Below, one piece after another: positions 45,925 to 55,317 of a stretch of DNA of 64,000 bases. The position numbers were made by a program, and so were the translations under genes. Numbering within the stretch: position 1 is the first letter of the stretch; the number at the start of each line of letters is the position of its first letter. This DNA comes from Plasmodiophora brassicae. Taxonomy: Eukaryota > Endomyxa: Phytomyxea > Phytomyxea > Plasmodiophorida. The DNA lies in NCBI GenBank assembly GCA_036867785.1, contig CP145410.1, positions 1,488,001-1,552,000 on the forward strand. Reading direction: 5' to 3'. The notes below the pieces were generated by a model that was not told where the DNA came from, searched no databases, and was given only the letters and a program-made list of their open reading frames with translations.

Positions 45925-46119
45925 TGATGAAGACGATAACGAAGTGATTTATTCCACTGACATCGGCGCGAGACGATGGCGACGTAACGCAGTGTAACAG
46001 GGCTTGCCAAAGCCGTTACCGGCAACGGCGACGGTGGCGGAGCCTCTGTTGTGGACGTGACACAGACGCGCACAGTCACAGCGTCATCGTGTACCGGTGG
46101 TAGGACATGGTCCTCGACA
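45925..46119 (-). repeat. TRIM 5' LTR
   Basis: 195 bp, two differences from the 3' LTR. Confidence 0.9.
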
Positions 46120-46287
46120 GTCCATACCTTCCCGTTGGCACCTTGCGGCGTTCCTTCAGCAAGTCGGCCACCTGCTTTTTCATAGGCTTCTTAGGGCAAC
46201 GAAACGCTGGATGCCCAACCTCCTCACAGTTGAAGCATCTCAGGTCCTTCCGGTGTCGTTTCGTGTCCCGGCCTCCATCGCTTCCGT

Positions 46288-46770
46288 GGGCGCTGCCCCA
46301 GTGATCTAGCTGGTCAGGAGTACCAGCAGGTCAGCAAGCAGTCGTGGGACCGCAAGGTCCCCAGTTCGAGGCACGATCTCCCCCAAAAAATGTCCCGGTG
46401 ACCAACAGCCGTAAATGTTGAAGGGGTGTGTTTACTGATCAGGCAGCCCAAAGTGCCAGAGCCATTAGGGGTCTCGCTTGAGCGTCTGGAAGGTAAAAGA
46501 ACGGCCCGTAACAAGTGTATGTCGGCTCCCCGGCATAGGCGGTATGGCGAAAGAGGTACGACAAGAGTGCAGTCGACAAGTCCGAGCGAATCACGTCCCG
46601 TTCCGATATCGTCCAAGGCGCGATGAACCCAGTACAAAGGTGACGGGCCGGCACGGCCAGGCCGGGTGATGTTGGCGTTCTGCTGCTGAACCTTCGATCC
46701 TCGGACTCGAGACCAAGGCGCCTGCGTGATGAAAAGCGCGAAAAACAAATAAAACTAAACTAACTAAACT
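46288..46770 (+). mobile_element. tRNA-derived SINE, copy 2
   Basis: Flanked by a 13-bp duplication CCATCGCTTCCGT (46275-46287, 46771-46783). The head has GCTGCCCCAGTGATCTAGCT with an A-box-like TAGCTGGTCAGGAG, then AGTTCGAGGCA as B box near 46363, and the tail ends in A-rich TAAAC units. It matches the inverted complement of 22001-22495. It lies in the decayed Gypsy gag. Confidence 0.85.
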
Positions 46771-47276
46771 CCATCGCTTCCGTAATCGGTCTGCGCCTCT
46801 CGCTTCCTCGGGGTGGGTTAGCCCTTTCCCTTCCCCTTGCCATCCTCACGTCCCGGCTCCGCGTACAACATCGTCTCCTCATACGATGCTGCACGCTCCT
46901 TAAGGACTCGATAGAACCCCATCGGGTCCTTCTGGAGCTCGGGTTGGCGCTTCATGACCAGGGTCCTCATCATCGCTTGCAAACCTGGTGGGCGCACAGC
47001 AACCAGCAGGTATTTGACAAGGTTCTTCCGTCCCTCGCGCGACGTGAAGAGATCTTGCCACCCGTTGCGCGCGACCAATTCCTCATACTGCTGCATGAGG
47101 TTCACCACCCTGGCAGCCGGTGTGCTGATGTTTAGCTTCATCGCCAACTTCCGCATCTCCCGGTCGATGTTCGCGTCCGTCGAGCGATCCTGCTCCAGAT
47201 GCCTCTTCATCCAGTCCATCAGGTCGCTCTCCGTCACCCTCTCGGCGTCCTTGCCGAGTTCCCACGTGCAGATCGC

Positions 47277-48351
47277 TGTAGATCGTGTATAGAGAACCTC
47301 AGCGTCATCGTTCCCAGATCTCCTGATCCTTCTCCCTCATGCCGTCCGGCCTTCTCGCATGCCGTACGGACTCTCCTGGTCTTAGGGCTGCCTCTCCTAG
47401 ATGCTGTTCTTGGTATCTCTGGCTGCGACAGGGCATGCTGCACTGCTCCACCGTCTACACTGCCCTTTTCCGAACATGACCTGGATGCAGACGTAGAGAT
47501 ACGTAGGCTCGTTGCTGCATTCGTGCGACACGTAGGCGTTACTTGGTTCGTGTGCGCGTTCAGATTGGTCACGCCCGTTTCTTGAGATTAGACTCATCGC
47601 AATAAGGATAGTTAAGTGAATCAGATTCGCCGGACCATGTCAGCATAGTGCTAACAGTTCTCAGCCATACTGACGACATCCACCCCCACGTGGGAGGTGG
47701 TCACCTCGTTACAGGCACCCATCCATTCCAAATCACTCCAGCGAGTCACCAAACGTTCCATATTTCCCAGTGATCCAGCCAACCGTCCCCATGTGGTGTA
47801 CGACAAGTCATACGCTGACATTAAGGCAGCATTTCCAATTCCCACAGTTCCCAATTCGCACCCGGTTCCATCCAATTCCAGTTCCAATTCCCCATGCACT
47901 GATCTGTGAGTTGCGTCCAACACACTACATCAGCGCCGGCTGTGAGCTCACTACTGCGTCCAGTAAGTTCCGCTCGCAACCACCACGAATACCCACACTG
48001 CGTCCAGCCATGTGCATCCGTAGTTAGTTCCGTTCCCATCCGATATCGGTTCACCGAAGCCCAATCTTTAGGAATCCGATGACTGGCGTCCGTTCGACTA
48101 CCAGGGTTAGCCGAAGTCCAATCTTTAGGATCCGACTGTGGTGGAGTGTTTCCCCATGCATATGCGAGTTCCGTACCGTTGGTTTCCATTTGGTACATGA
48201 TCCCATTCAGTGGCCAATTTGCTGAATGTTCCCAGACTGAGTCCCATGCCCAGTGGTTCGGGCCCCGTGCCCACGCAGGTGCTCCGCGCACCGTGCGTCC
48301 GATCGACGTCCTTTCCGTTTTCGCGTCGTTGTTCCTCGTTGCCTATGTACA
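47277..48351 (-). repeat. Gypsy-2 3' LTR, about 1075 bp
   Basis: It shares its left end with 53294-53477, nearly base for base, and has a diverged relative at 12405-13300. The right edge is inferred from TG...CA ends. Confidence 0.75.
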
Positions 48352-48408
48352 GTTAGCAACCTTCGACCAGCTATTTTACCATGTTCCAGCCGGCCGGTCA
48401 TCATATCG

Positions 48409-51400
48409 TCAATTCCGTGGTCGTTTAGTCCTCTGACGTCGCGCTCCTTTTGCTTGACGTCGTTTCGAGGCAGGCTGGCGATTCCCGTTCGTCGCCGCCG
48501 AGTTCAACAATGTTCGCAACTCCTCCGCCTGAGGGTGGTCATCTCCCAGTCGGTCATACAGATCACGAGCCATCGTCGGCACGTCCTCGATTATGATGTC
48601 CGCCGGTTCCCATGTGGCGTCCGATTCCTCGAATCCTTCCCAGAGCACTTTGATTTCGACTCGCTTCTCGCTCGCATTGTATCGGCAGTCAGCTAGATTC
48701 TCCACCAAGAGCTTATGATTCGAGTGCTGAAGATGCTTCTTCATCGTCGCCGTCATGTTCAACTTCCCATCAGCGTATCGTCTGATCCGTTGGATGTGCG
48801 CCCGAAACTCCTTCTCGTGAAGAGGATCGTACAGCAGGTACACCTGATCGTTCAGTCGCTGCAGCACACGGAATGGGCCATTCCACTTGGCGATCAGTTT
48901 GTTCCCCGGGCCCATGTTCGGTCGTGCGCACAAGACGTAGTCACCTGGAATGAACGCTTCATCGTCTCCAGGACGCAGCTGCCTGTTGCGCTGCTGGACA
49001 TTGGCTCGATGCCGCTTCTCTTTGCCCATCTCGACATCCTTGTGTATGTTGTCGAAATCGTCCTTCATCTTCTCGATGTGCTGAGTAATAGTCGCAGGAT
49101 TCACAGGTCGCCAATCGCTAGCTTTCAAATCCCAGATCAGGTCTAGAGGATTCTCCGGTTGGATGCCAAACGCCGCCGTCACCGGTGCATGACCTCCACG
49201 ACGCTTTGAAGGCGTATGGTTCATGGCATGTTGCACCAGCTGACATGCGTACGGCCAGTTGTGGGTGTCGATCTGGTTCTCATTCAGTAGGCTCCTCAGC
49301 ATCTCCACGACCGTTCCATTCGCCCGTTCGACCGTTCCATTCGACCATGGACAGTACGCCAGCGTGATGTGATGCGCAACGTGACGTAGCCGACTCAAAT
49401 CCTCCATCACCTCAGCGGTGAAATGTGAACCACCATCGGTAACCAGGATCTCTGGCGTCCCGAAGTCAGCGATCCACGCCATCAGGGAATCAGCTGCAGT
49501 CCGGGCCGTCGCGTTCGTGCAAGGAATCAGGCGGACAAGTCCCGAGAAGTCGTCCTTGAGCAGCAATATGTACTTGTAGTCGTGGTCCGCTCCGCGAACC
49601 GGCTCGACGTACATGTAGTCCATATGCAGCACCTGAAACCTTTCGTGACCGTGAACAGCCTGACCCAGCGGCCGCGGAATCCGTTCTCCTCCTCGAGTGG
49701 TGACGCAGTGCAGGCACTGATCGCACATTTGTTGCACGTGCTCCTCCACTCCAGCCCAGCGGAATCGTCTCATAACCGCTTCTCTGGTGGTTGTCCCGCC
49801 ACGATGCATAGCACTGCCGCAGTGCGCCACGACCAGGATCCGTAGTCGTAACGTCTCTGCGTCGTCATGGCTTGGAATTAACACCTGTCCAGAGTCAGAT
49901 TTCCACAGTTTGTCGCGATCATCCCATTGCGCCTTGAATGCTGCCTTCTCGTCGTCGGTCAGCAGCTTCTGGGATTGTCGTATGTCGGCTTCACGAGGCC
50001 ATTCGAATCCGTCGTGCGCCATGGGGGTTACTCGCAGGTCTTCCATGGACATGACTCGAGCTGCCCGACACGTAAGCGCGATTCGACCCGCGCCCCATCG
50101 CGTCAGTAGATCTGCCCACGCATTGTCCTCCCCGCTGATGTCCACCATCTTGTATCGGAATCCTTGCAGATGAACGGACCACCGCTCCAGCTTTGCGGCT
50201 GTGTGCTTCTTCATCTCCATGTCGTTGTTGAAGATGTATCGTAGATTCCGATGATCGCAGTAGAGCAGGAACTCACGTCCGGTTTGCAGCAAGAAATCGC
50301 CTCGCGTAGTCGCCTGGACGATCGCCGCTGCCTCTTTCTCGATGATAGGCCATCGTAGCTGCGTGTTGTCGAAGCGTTTCCCGTAGAACGCCAGCGGTTC
50401 ATGTCGTTGCTCACTGATCGGCAATTCGATGTCCTCCATTGGAATCTGAGTCACGACCGCCGACCATGCGAATTCGCTTGCGTCCGTGAAGAGGCAGGTC
50501 TGGAAATCCTTCTTGGGGTAGGCCAGTTGCACGTGTTCGACCAGCACCGCCCGCAGCCTCTCGAATGCTTCTCGTTGTCGTTCAGACCAGCCCATCGCGT
50601 CCACCGTCAATGAGGCATAAGAACTGGACTTCGTTCGTTTCAGCTCCTCATTCGCCCGGTCAACGACCTCCTGTAGTGGCTCGATGATGTACGGGTAGTC
50701 CGGGATGCTCGTGCGCATCCATCCCACCGCCCACATCAGTTGCTGCAGGTCTTTAACCGTCTTCGGCTCCGGCATGCTTGTCAGAGCTGCTATCCGTTCC
50801 GGGTCATGTCGAATGCCGTTGCCAGAGTAGATCTTCCCGCACCAGACCAGCTCCCTGGCGAAGATCGTGCATTTCGTAGGGTTGAACTTCAGTCCGACTT
50901 CGCGTGCCCGTTCGAATACGTTGGCCAGCAGTTCCAGAAGCTCGGCCTCCGTCTTCGCGAATCCCAGCAGATCATCAATCCAGACCATCATTCGATCCAT
51001 CAGGTCGTCGAAGATGTTCACCATCCTTGCTTGGAATTGCGGGGCCGTGTTCAGTCCGCCCTGGATGCTTCGTGTAGGTGTCCAAACCGAATCGTCTGTC
51101 ATGAATGAAAACATCTCTTGACAAGATTTGTCCAGAGGCATCAACCAGAAGCCCTTGAAGGCATCCAAGCTGAAGAAGCACGACATACCTTCGAGCTTGC
51201 GGGCTCCCGCCTCGATGTTCGGCATGGGCCAGACAGTTGGCTCAGATCGCAGGTTCACCTGTCGAAGGTCGACGCATAGTCGGTAGCCGTCTCCGTGTGG
51301 CTTCTTGACGATCAGGACAGGACTAGCCCACTTCGAGTTCATGTTCGCAAAGATTAGGCCGTTGTCCTTCAGCATCCGTATCATGTCCGTCAAGAACTCC

Positions 51401-53256
51401 TTCTGCTTCGGGTTGTACATGCGTGGCTTGCACCGATATGGTGTGGCACCGTCCTTCAGGTCCGTCCTCAATGGTTCCACGTCCACAGGTGGGTCAGACC
51501 CCAGCGTCGTACGGAATTCGTTCATGTGCGTGTTCAATATCTTCCGTAGTCGCCTCAAGCCTTGCCTCGAAATGCCATTCTTCTTAGCCTGCTTGATCAT
51601 ATCGTTGACAGCCTTGCTGATTCCAGACGGATCAACCTTTCCGAGATCGATCTCACTGCGCGTCGGCTCGCCTTCGCTGTTCGCGTAGGGGTTGCATCCG
51701 CGGTTGGCGCTCAGTTCGATCATCTTGGCCGTCACCCTCTCCACCGTCTCGAGCGAGTCAGCATCGAACTGCATTACCCCATCGTTCGTTGACATCAGCG
51801 ACTCCAACTGCTGTTTGGGATCAATTCCCATAGCCGTGAGAATCGGGTTTCCGAGCAGCGTCTTCGCAATCATCGTCGAGATGTAGAATCGCATGTTGTA
51901 CAGCGTCAATGTCCCGTGTTCGCCGTGCAGTTTCATGATCGGAACGGCAAGGACCTTCGAGCAGACCTCAGTGGTCTTGTCATCACCCAGGACAATCTCG
52001 ATCGGATCAATCTCCTGTATCGCAGCTGCATCGTCAAGCCGTTCTGCAATGTTCGCCGGTATGACGTTGCCTCCACGGCATTCGGAATCCAGAGCGCACT
52101 CGAATGTGGTCTCCCCGATGGTTGCCCTCAGAGTGTCATCGCTTGCATCACCATCGTACGTTCGAACACGTGCCGCGTTTATTCCGCGGTTGCCACGACC
52201 ACGGCGCTCCTCCTCCGTCGGCGGTTGCGGGCAGTCGCTCACGTAGTGATCGCCCTTGCATCGGAAACAACCACCTTTGGGGGATTTCTTCGTGTCACGG
52301 TTGCCGTCGTGCTCATCTTCTCGATTACGTCCTCCGTTTCGCTGGCTTCCGCCTCCCGCAGGTACGACTTCCTGTTGTCCTCCCGGCGTGTCCCGACCGT
52401 GTCCTTCAGTCTTGTGTCGACCATGACCTTCTCCGCGTCGTCCGTTCGGGCCTTCGCGCTCATGACCGCGTCCGTTGCGCTGGAATCCGCCACCGAATCG
52501 TTGACGCTTGGGAGTGGGTTCCGGGGACCGTCGACCGCCTCGCTTGTTGACCTTTACACCGCGAGGGTAGTTGCCGCCATTGTCCTTCGCGATTGCCCTC
52601 AGTTGGGCGACCGTCTCCTTGTCAGATGTGCTCGGGTTGCCCAGCACGTCGACGACCGAATTCGCGTATCGGATGGCTTCCTGGAACAGACCCTCGATGT
52701 CGCCAGTGCGCGCTTCTGGATCCCGTTCTACCCAGTCGACCATGTGTTTCTGCAGCGGAATCGGCTTGATGGCATCCACCACTAGCTTGCCGAAGACGCG
52801 CCTCCCCGCCTGGTCGTCGTTCATCCACTCCAGGCCGTTTTGGGACACCAGACGCCGCAACTCGAATCGTATCGACTTGATCCTGTCGATCAGGAATGGC
52901 AGTTTCGTGTTCATGGCCAGTTCGTTCGCCAGCAACTTCTCCGCCGCCTTCAGATTGTGCGCCATTCGGCTCCCCAGCTGTGCAATCTCCTCGGCCATCC
53001 ACGCCTCGAGGTGAGCGTCCGTCATCTCCTGCTCATCCTGGAGTCCCAGCTCGTCCATCGCAATTGCCTGTCGTTCATGAAACTTGAAGCAGTTCCGGAT
53101 TGAGACTGGGCCGCGTCGTTCTCGCTCCGGCAGGTACGCCTCCGCCTCCGACGTGATGCGACAGTAGTCCGTGTACTGCTCCTCCAACTTCTTCAGTGAG
53201 CTCGGGTCCAGCCCCTCCGTCATTGGCTGCTGCCCGGGCTTCAATCGTCGTGCCAT
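48409..53256 (-). CDS. Gypsy-2 gag-pol polyprotein, 1615 residues
   Basis: One frame starts at the ATG at 53256. Gag covers about residues 1-330 and ends in a knuckle CFRCKGDHYVSDC (C-x2-C-x3-H-x4-C, one residue short of the norm). The protease position reads ALDSECRGGNVIP where the related relic has ALDSGATSV, so the usual DSG is DSE. RT has FFSLDAFKGFWLMPLDKS and MMVWIDDLLGFAK (IDD at the active site). RNase H includes LFTDASEFAWSAVVTQI and YCDHRNLRYIF. Integrase has a zinc domain ending CDQCLHC, then MDYMYVEPV, ILVTDGGSHF and SNGTVERANG. The end is chromodomain-like, VEIKVLWEGFEESDATWEPA. Gag and pol need no frameshift, unlike Gypsy-1 and Gypsy-3. Confidence 0.9.
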   Translation of the reverse strand: MARRLKPGQQPMTEGLDPSSLKKLEEQYTDYCRITSEAEAYLPERERRGPVSIRNCFKFHERQAIAMDELGLQDEQEMTDAHLEAWMAEEIAQLGSRMAHNLKAAEKLLANELAMNTKLPFLIDRIKSIRFELRRLVSQNGLEWMNDDQAGRRVFGKLVVDAIKPIPLQKHMVDWVERDPEARTGDIEGLFQEAIRYANSVVDVLGNPSTSDKETVAQLRAIAKDNGGNYPRGVKVNKRGGRRSPEPTPKRQRFGGGFQRNGRGHEREGPNGRRGEGHGRHKTEGHGRDTPGGQQEVVPAGGGSQRNGGRNREDEHDGNRDTKKSPKGGCFRCKGDHYVSDCPQPPTEEERRGRGNRGINAARVRTYDGDASDDTLRATIGETTFECALDSECRGGNVIPANIAERLDDAAAIQEIDPIEIVLGDDKTTEVCSKVLAVPIMKLHGEHGTLTLYNMRFYISTMIAKTLLGNPILTAMGIDPKQQLESLMSTNDGVMQFDADSLETVERVTAKMIELSANRGCNPYANSEGEPTRSEIDLGKVDPSGISKAVNDMIKQAKKNGISRQGLRRLRKILNTHMNEFRTTLGSDPPVDVEPLRTDLKDGATPYRCKPRMYNPKQKEFLTDMIRMLKDNGLIFANMNSKWASPVLIVKKPHGDGYRLCVDLRQVNLRSEPTVWPMPNIEAGARKLEGMSCFFSLDAFKGFWLMPLDKSCQEMFSFMTDDSVWTPTRSIQGGLNTAPQFQARMVNIFDDLMDRMMVWIDDLLGFAKTEAELLELLANVFERAREVGLKFNPTKCTIFARELVWCGKIYSGNGIRHDPERIAALTSMPEPKTVKDLQQLMWAVGWMRTSIPDYPYIIEPLQEVVDRANEELKRTKSSSYASLTVDAMGWSERQREAFERLRAVLVEHVQLAYPKKDFQTCLFTDASEFAWSAVVTQIPMEDIELPISEQRHEPLAFYGKRFDNTQLRWPIIEKEAAAIVQATTRGDFLLQTGREFLLYCDHRNLRYIFNNDMEMKKHTAAKLERWSVHLQGFRYKMVDISGEDNAWADLLTRWGAGRIALTCRAARVMSMEDLRVTPMAHDGFEWPREADIRQSQKLLTDDEKAAFKAQWDDRDKLWKSDSGQVLIPSHDDAETLRLRILVVAHCGSAMHRGGTTTREAVMRRFRWAGVEEHVQQMCDQCLHCVTTRGGERIPRPLGQAVHGHERFQVLHMDYMYVEPVRGADHDYKYILLLKDDFSGLVRLIPCTNATARTAADSLMAWIADFGTPEILVTDGGSHFTAEVMEDLSRLRHVAHHITLAYCPWSNGTVERANGTVVEMLRSLLNENQIDTHNWPYACQLVQHAMNHTPSKRRGGHAPVTAAFGIQPENPLDLIWDLKASDWRPVNPATITQHIEKMKDDFDNIHKDVEMGKEKRHRANVQQRNRQLRPGDDEAFIPGDYVLCARPNMGPGNKLIAKWNGPFRVLQRLNDQVYLLYDPLHEKEFRAHIQRIRRYADGKLNMTATMKKHLQHSNHKLLVENLADCRYNASEKRVEIKVLWEGFEESDATWEPADIIIEDVPTMARDLYDRLGDDHPQAEELRTLLNSAATNGNRQPASKRRQAKGARRQRTKRPRN

Positions 53257-53293
53257 AGTGCTTTGGATCTCGTCGATCGGCTAAAACCGGTTT

Positions 53294-53477
53294 TGTAGAT
53301 CGTGTATAGAGAACCTCAGCGTCATCGTTCCCAGATCTCCTGATCCTTCTCCCTCATGCCGTCCGGCCTTCTCGCATGCCGTACGGACTCTCCTGGTCTT
53401 AGGGCTGCCTCTCCTAGATGCTGTTCTTGGTATCTCTGGCTGCGACAGGGCATGCTGCACTGCTCCACCGTCTACAT
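53294..53477 (-). repeat. Partial Gypsy-2 5' LTR
   Basis: Matches 47277-47460 closely, then breaks off into unrelated sequence. Confidence 0.85.
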
Positions 53478-53484
53478 CGCCCTG

Positions 53485-53771
53485 AGCAGACCGGGGTCGA
53501 TCATACTCTTCACTGATCGCGTGATCTGGCCCTTGGCGTTCGGATCGTCCCGGAAGTGATTCCGCTACTTCTTCAGCGCGGCCATGAACGTCGTGACGGC
53601 CTTGCGGTCCATGCTCTTCAAGGTCGCCGCCTTGTTCATCTGCAGGACGATCGTTGAGCCTTGCACGCTCCGTCCTTGTTGTCGATCGTCGACGTCATCT
53701 TCCAGCAGCACCTCCTGCGCGGCGGCCACCATCGCGTCCTTCTTTGAAACCTTCCCCGAAATGATGTTCAA
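53485..53771 (-). pseudogene. Gag-like fragment with an in-frame stop
   Basis: The minus frame reads KKDAMVAAAQEVLLEDD, STIVLQMNKAATLKSMDRKA, a stop (TAG near 53565), then HFRDDPNAKGQITRSVKSM. It looks like the start of a Gypsy gag but the family is not certain. It abuts the broken Gypsy-2 LTR. Confidence 0.45.
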
Positions 53772-53949
53772 GAGATCTCTGACGTCCTAACGGTGATGGT
53801 TTATCGAACCGGGTGCGTAGTCGTCTGTGTCCTCGACCTGCAGCTCCTACGGACGCCGTGCGGACTCCGTGCGGACTCCGTGCATGTCCGTCATTCTTAG
53901 GGCGGCCAGCCGGATCACAGCTATTCTTGTCTTATAGTTTGGAGCCGGC
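53772..53949. other. Short unassigned spacer between relics
   Basis: Contains a tandem GTGCGGACTCC pair near 53859 and nothing else recognisable. Confidence 0.4.
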
Positions 53950-54207
53950 ACAGACGACATTGTCTCGGATCGTGGCCCTCAGTTCGTATCGTTGTTCTGG
54001 AAACATCTCCTATGCCGTCTCGGCGTCGAACGCCATCGGTATCATCATCCCGCCACCCCGAATCAGACATGTTCAGACCGAGCGCGTCAACCAGATATCA
54101 GAGCAATACCTTCGCTGTTACGTGAGCTACCTGCAAGACGACTGGGAGTCATTATTGGCACTGGCCGAATTCTCGTACAATAACGTCGACCAGTCGTCCA
54201 CTGGAAT

Positions 54208-54831
54208 TGTAGACCAGACCGCCAACTAGGCCACGAGAGCAGCTGCTCTCGTGGCCTAGTTGGCGGTCTGGTCTACAAAACATCTCACCGGGGAAGCTCG
54301 AGCCCCCCGACGATCGAGCGATGTCCGCCGCCTACCCGTGTAGACGACTCGCAGACCTGCTCTCGTGCCTGGCGCGTCCGTACTATCTACCATCCTCCCC
54401 AAAACTCTCCGTCCACGGCGGACTTCGAGGAGGCTCGAACTCCCGTCGGTGAGATGTTTTGTAGACCAGACCGCCAACTAGGCCACGAGAGCACGTCGGT
54501 GAGATGTTTTGTAGACCAGACCGCCAACTAGGCCACGAGAGCAGCTGCTCTCGTGGCCTAGTTGGCGGTCTGGTCTACAAAACATCTCACCGACGGGAGT
54601 TCGAGCCTCCTCGAAGTCCGCCGTGGACGGAGAGTTTTGGGGAGGATGGTAGATAGTACGGACGCGCCAGGCACGAGAGCAGGTCTGCGAGTCGTCTACA
54701 CGGGTAGGCGGCGGACATCGCTCGATCGTCGGGGGGCTCGAGCTTCCCCGGTGAGATGTTTTGTAGACCAGACCGCCAACTAGGCCACGAGAGCAGCTGC
54801 TCTCGTGGCCTAGTTGGCGGTCTGGTCTACA
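54208..54831. mobile_element. Palindromic element C (4-bp TSD GAAT), 624 bp
   Basis: GAAT flanks it (54204-54207, 54832-54835) inside Gypsy-3-like integrase. It holds perfect 70-bp palindromes at 54208-54277, 54510-54579 and 54762-54831, a half unit at 54460-54494, and the same spacer as element B in two opposite orientations (54278-54459 and 54580-54761). The whole is close to one giant inverted repeat. Confidence 0.88.
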
Positions 54832-55122
54832 GAATGTCTCCCTTCTTCGCGAACTACGGCTATCACCCTCAGCTACGCGACTTCCGTCCTTGCAAACACG
54901 GCAGCTCCAATCCCTCTGCTGATGAGCGCGTGGCGCACTTGACCGCCATTCGCCGTTCCTAAACGGCCAACTGCGTCGTGCTGTCAGCGCCATGAAACGA
55001 GCTGCGGATCGAAAACGCCGACCACATCCCGACTTCAAGGTCGGGGAGATGGTCATGCTCCGTCGAGGGGCAATTGCGACTGGCCGCCCATGCGGTAAGC
55101 TGGATGTCCACTTTCGAAGTTA

Positions 55123-55317
55123 CCGTAAAATACACTGCGCTGTTCCCCCCAATGTACAGTAAAAGTGCGTGACCTGTCCATCGTTCCGAAAAGTTTTATG
55201 TGGGCCTGACGTGAGCGTCAGACAGGTTCTCGCAGTCGCTGCTCGCAAAAATTTGATGGCCAATTTTTGGGAGGGGGGTACAGGTCCCCAGGGGGTACAG
55301 CGCAGTGTATTTTACGG
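55123..55317. mobile_element. Tc1/mariner-type MITE, 195 bp, TA duplication
   Basis: Perfect 21-bp terminal inverted repeats begin CCGTAAAATACACTGCGCTG. TA sits on each side (55121-55122, 55318-55319), and Gypsy-3 at 62010 has the single TA of the empty site (CGAAGTTAGTCGC). No coding content. Confidence 0.92.

Larger units (their letters stand above)
45171..46119 (-). mobile_element. TRIM: 949-bp non-coding LTR element with 5-bp TSD
   Basis: GTCCA flanks both ends (45166-45170, 46120-46124). Its 195-bp LTRs (45171-45365, 45925-46119) differ at two sites. The 559-bp interior has no recognisable gag or pol. The primer site GATTAACAGTCGTA (45924-45911) and purine tract TTGGAGGGGGCG (about 45377-45366) are the same as in the Copia family. 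Confidence 0.9.
41782..47276 (-). pseudogene. Decayed Gypsy element related to Gypsy-2
   Basis: Minus-strand pieces in order: gag 47237-46818 (MTESDLMDWMKRHLEQDRS); zinc knuckle CFNCEEVGHPAFRC (about 46210); protease ALDSGATSVDVLM (about 44990); linker 44857-44300; RT 44080-43554 (FWFKLDAFKGFWMMPLDEA, LIIWIDDLMGHAQ); RNase H 43527-42830 (FSDANEVNSAAVVTQI, FTDHRNLVRMF); integrase 42865-41790 (HMDWLYMMPAEKGGR, YGQYSNGSIEVINR). Frames are broken at several points, and a solo LTR, a TRIM and a SINE interrupt it. The integrase end is cut by the Gypsy-1 LTR at 41781 and the gag side by the Gypsy-2 LTR at 47277. Confidence 0.88.
47277..53477 (-). mobile_element. Gypsy-2 element, 5' LTR truncated
   Basis: The 3' LTR is about 47277-48351 (TGTAGATC to ATGTACA on the plus strand). 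On the 5' side only 184 bp of LTR remain (53294-53477), ending at CACCGTCTACA. The internal ORF is intact. No target duplication can be read because the 5' LTR is broken. Confidence 0.85.

Noticed and set aside
45330-46079. 250-codon minus frame across the TRIM
   Set aside because: It runs from one LTR through the interior into the other and shows no domain.
46288-46380. A tRNA gene
   Set aside because: A- and B-box-like motifs exist but the stems do not form a complete cloverleaf and the unit continues for about 480 bp between duplications, so it is a SINE head.
54208-54831. CRISPR array
   Set aside because: Repeats are palindromic, unequal in spacing, in both orientations, share one spacer, and lie in a eukaryotic retrotransposon with a 4-bp duplication.
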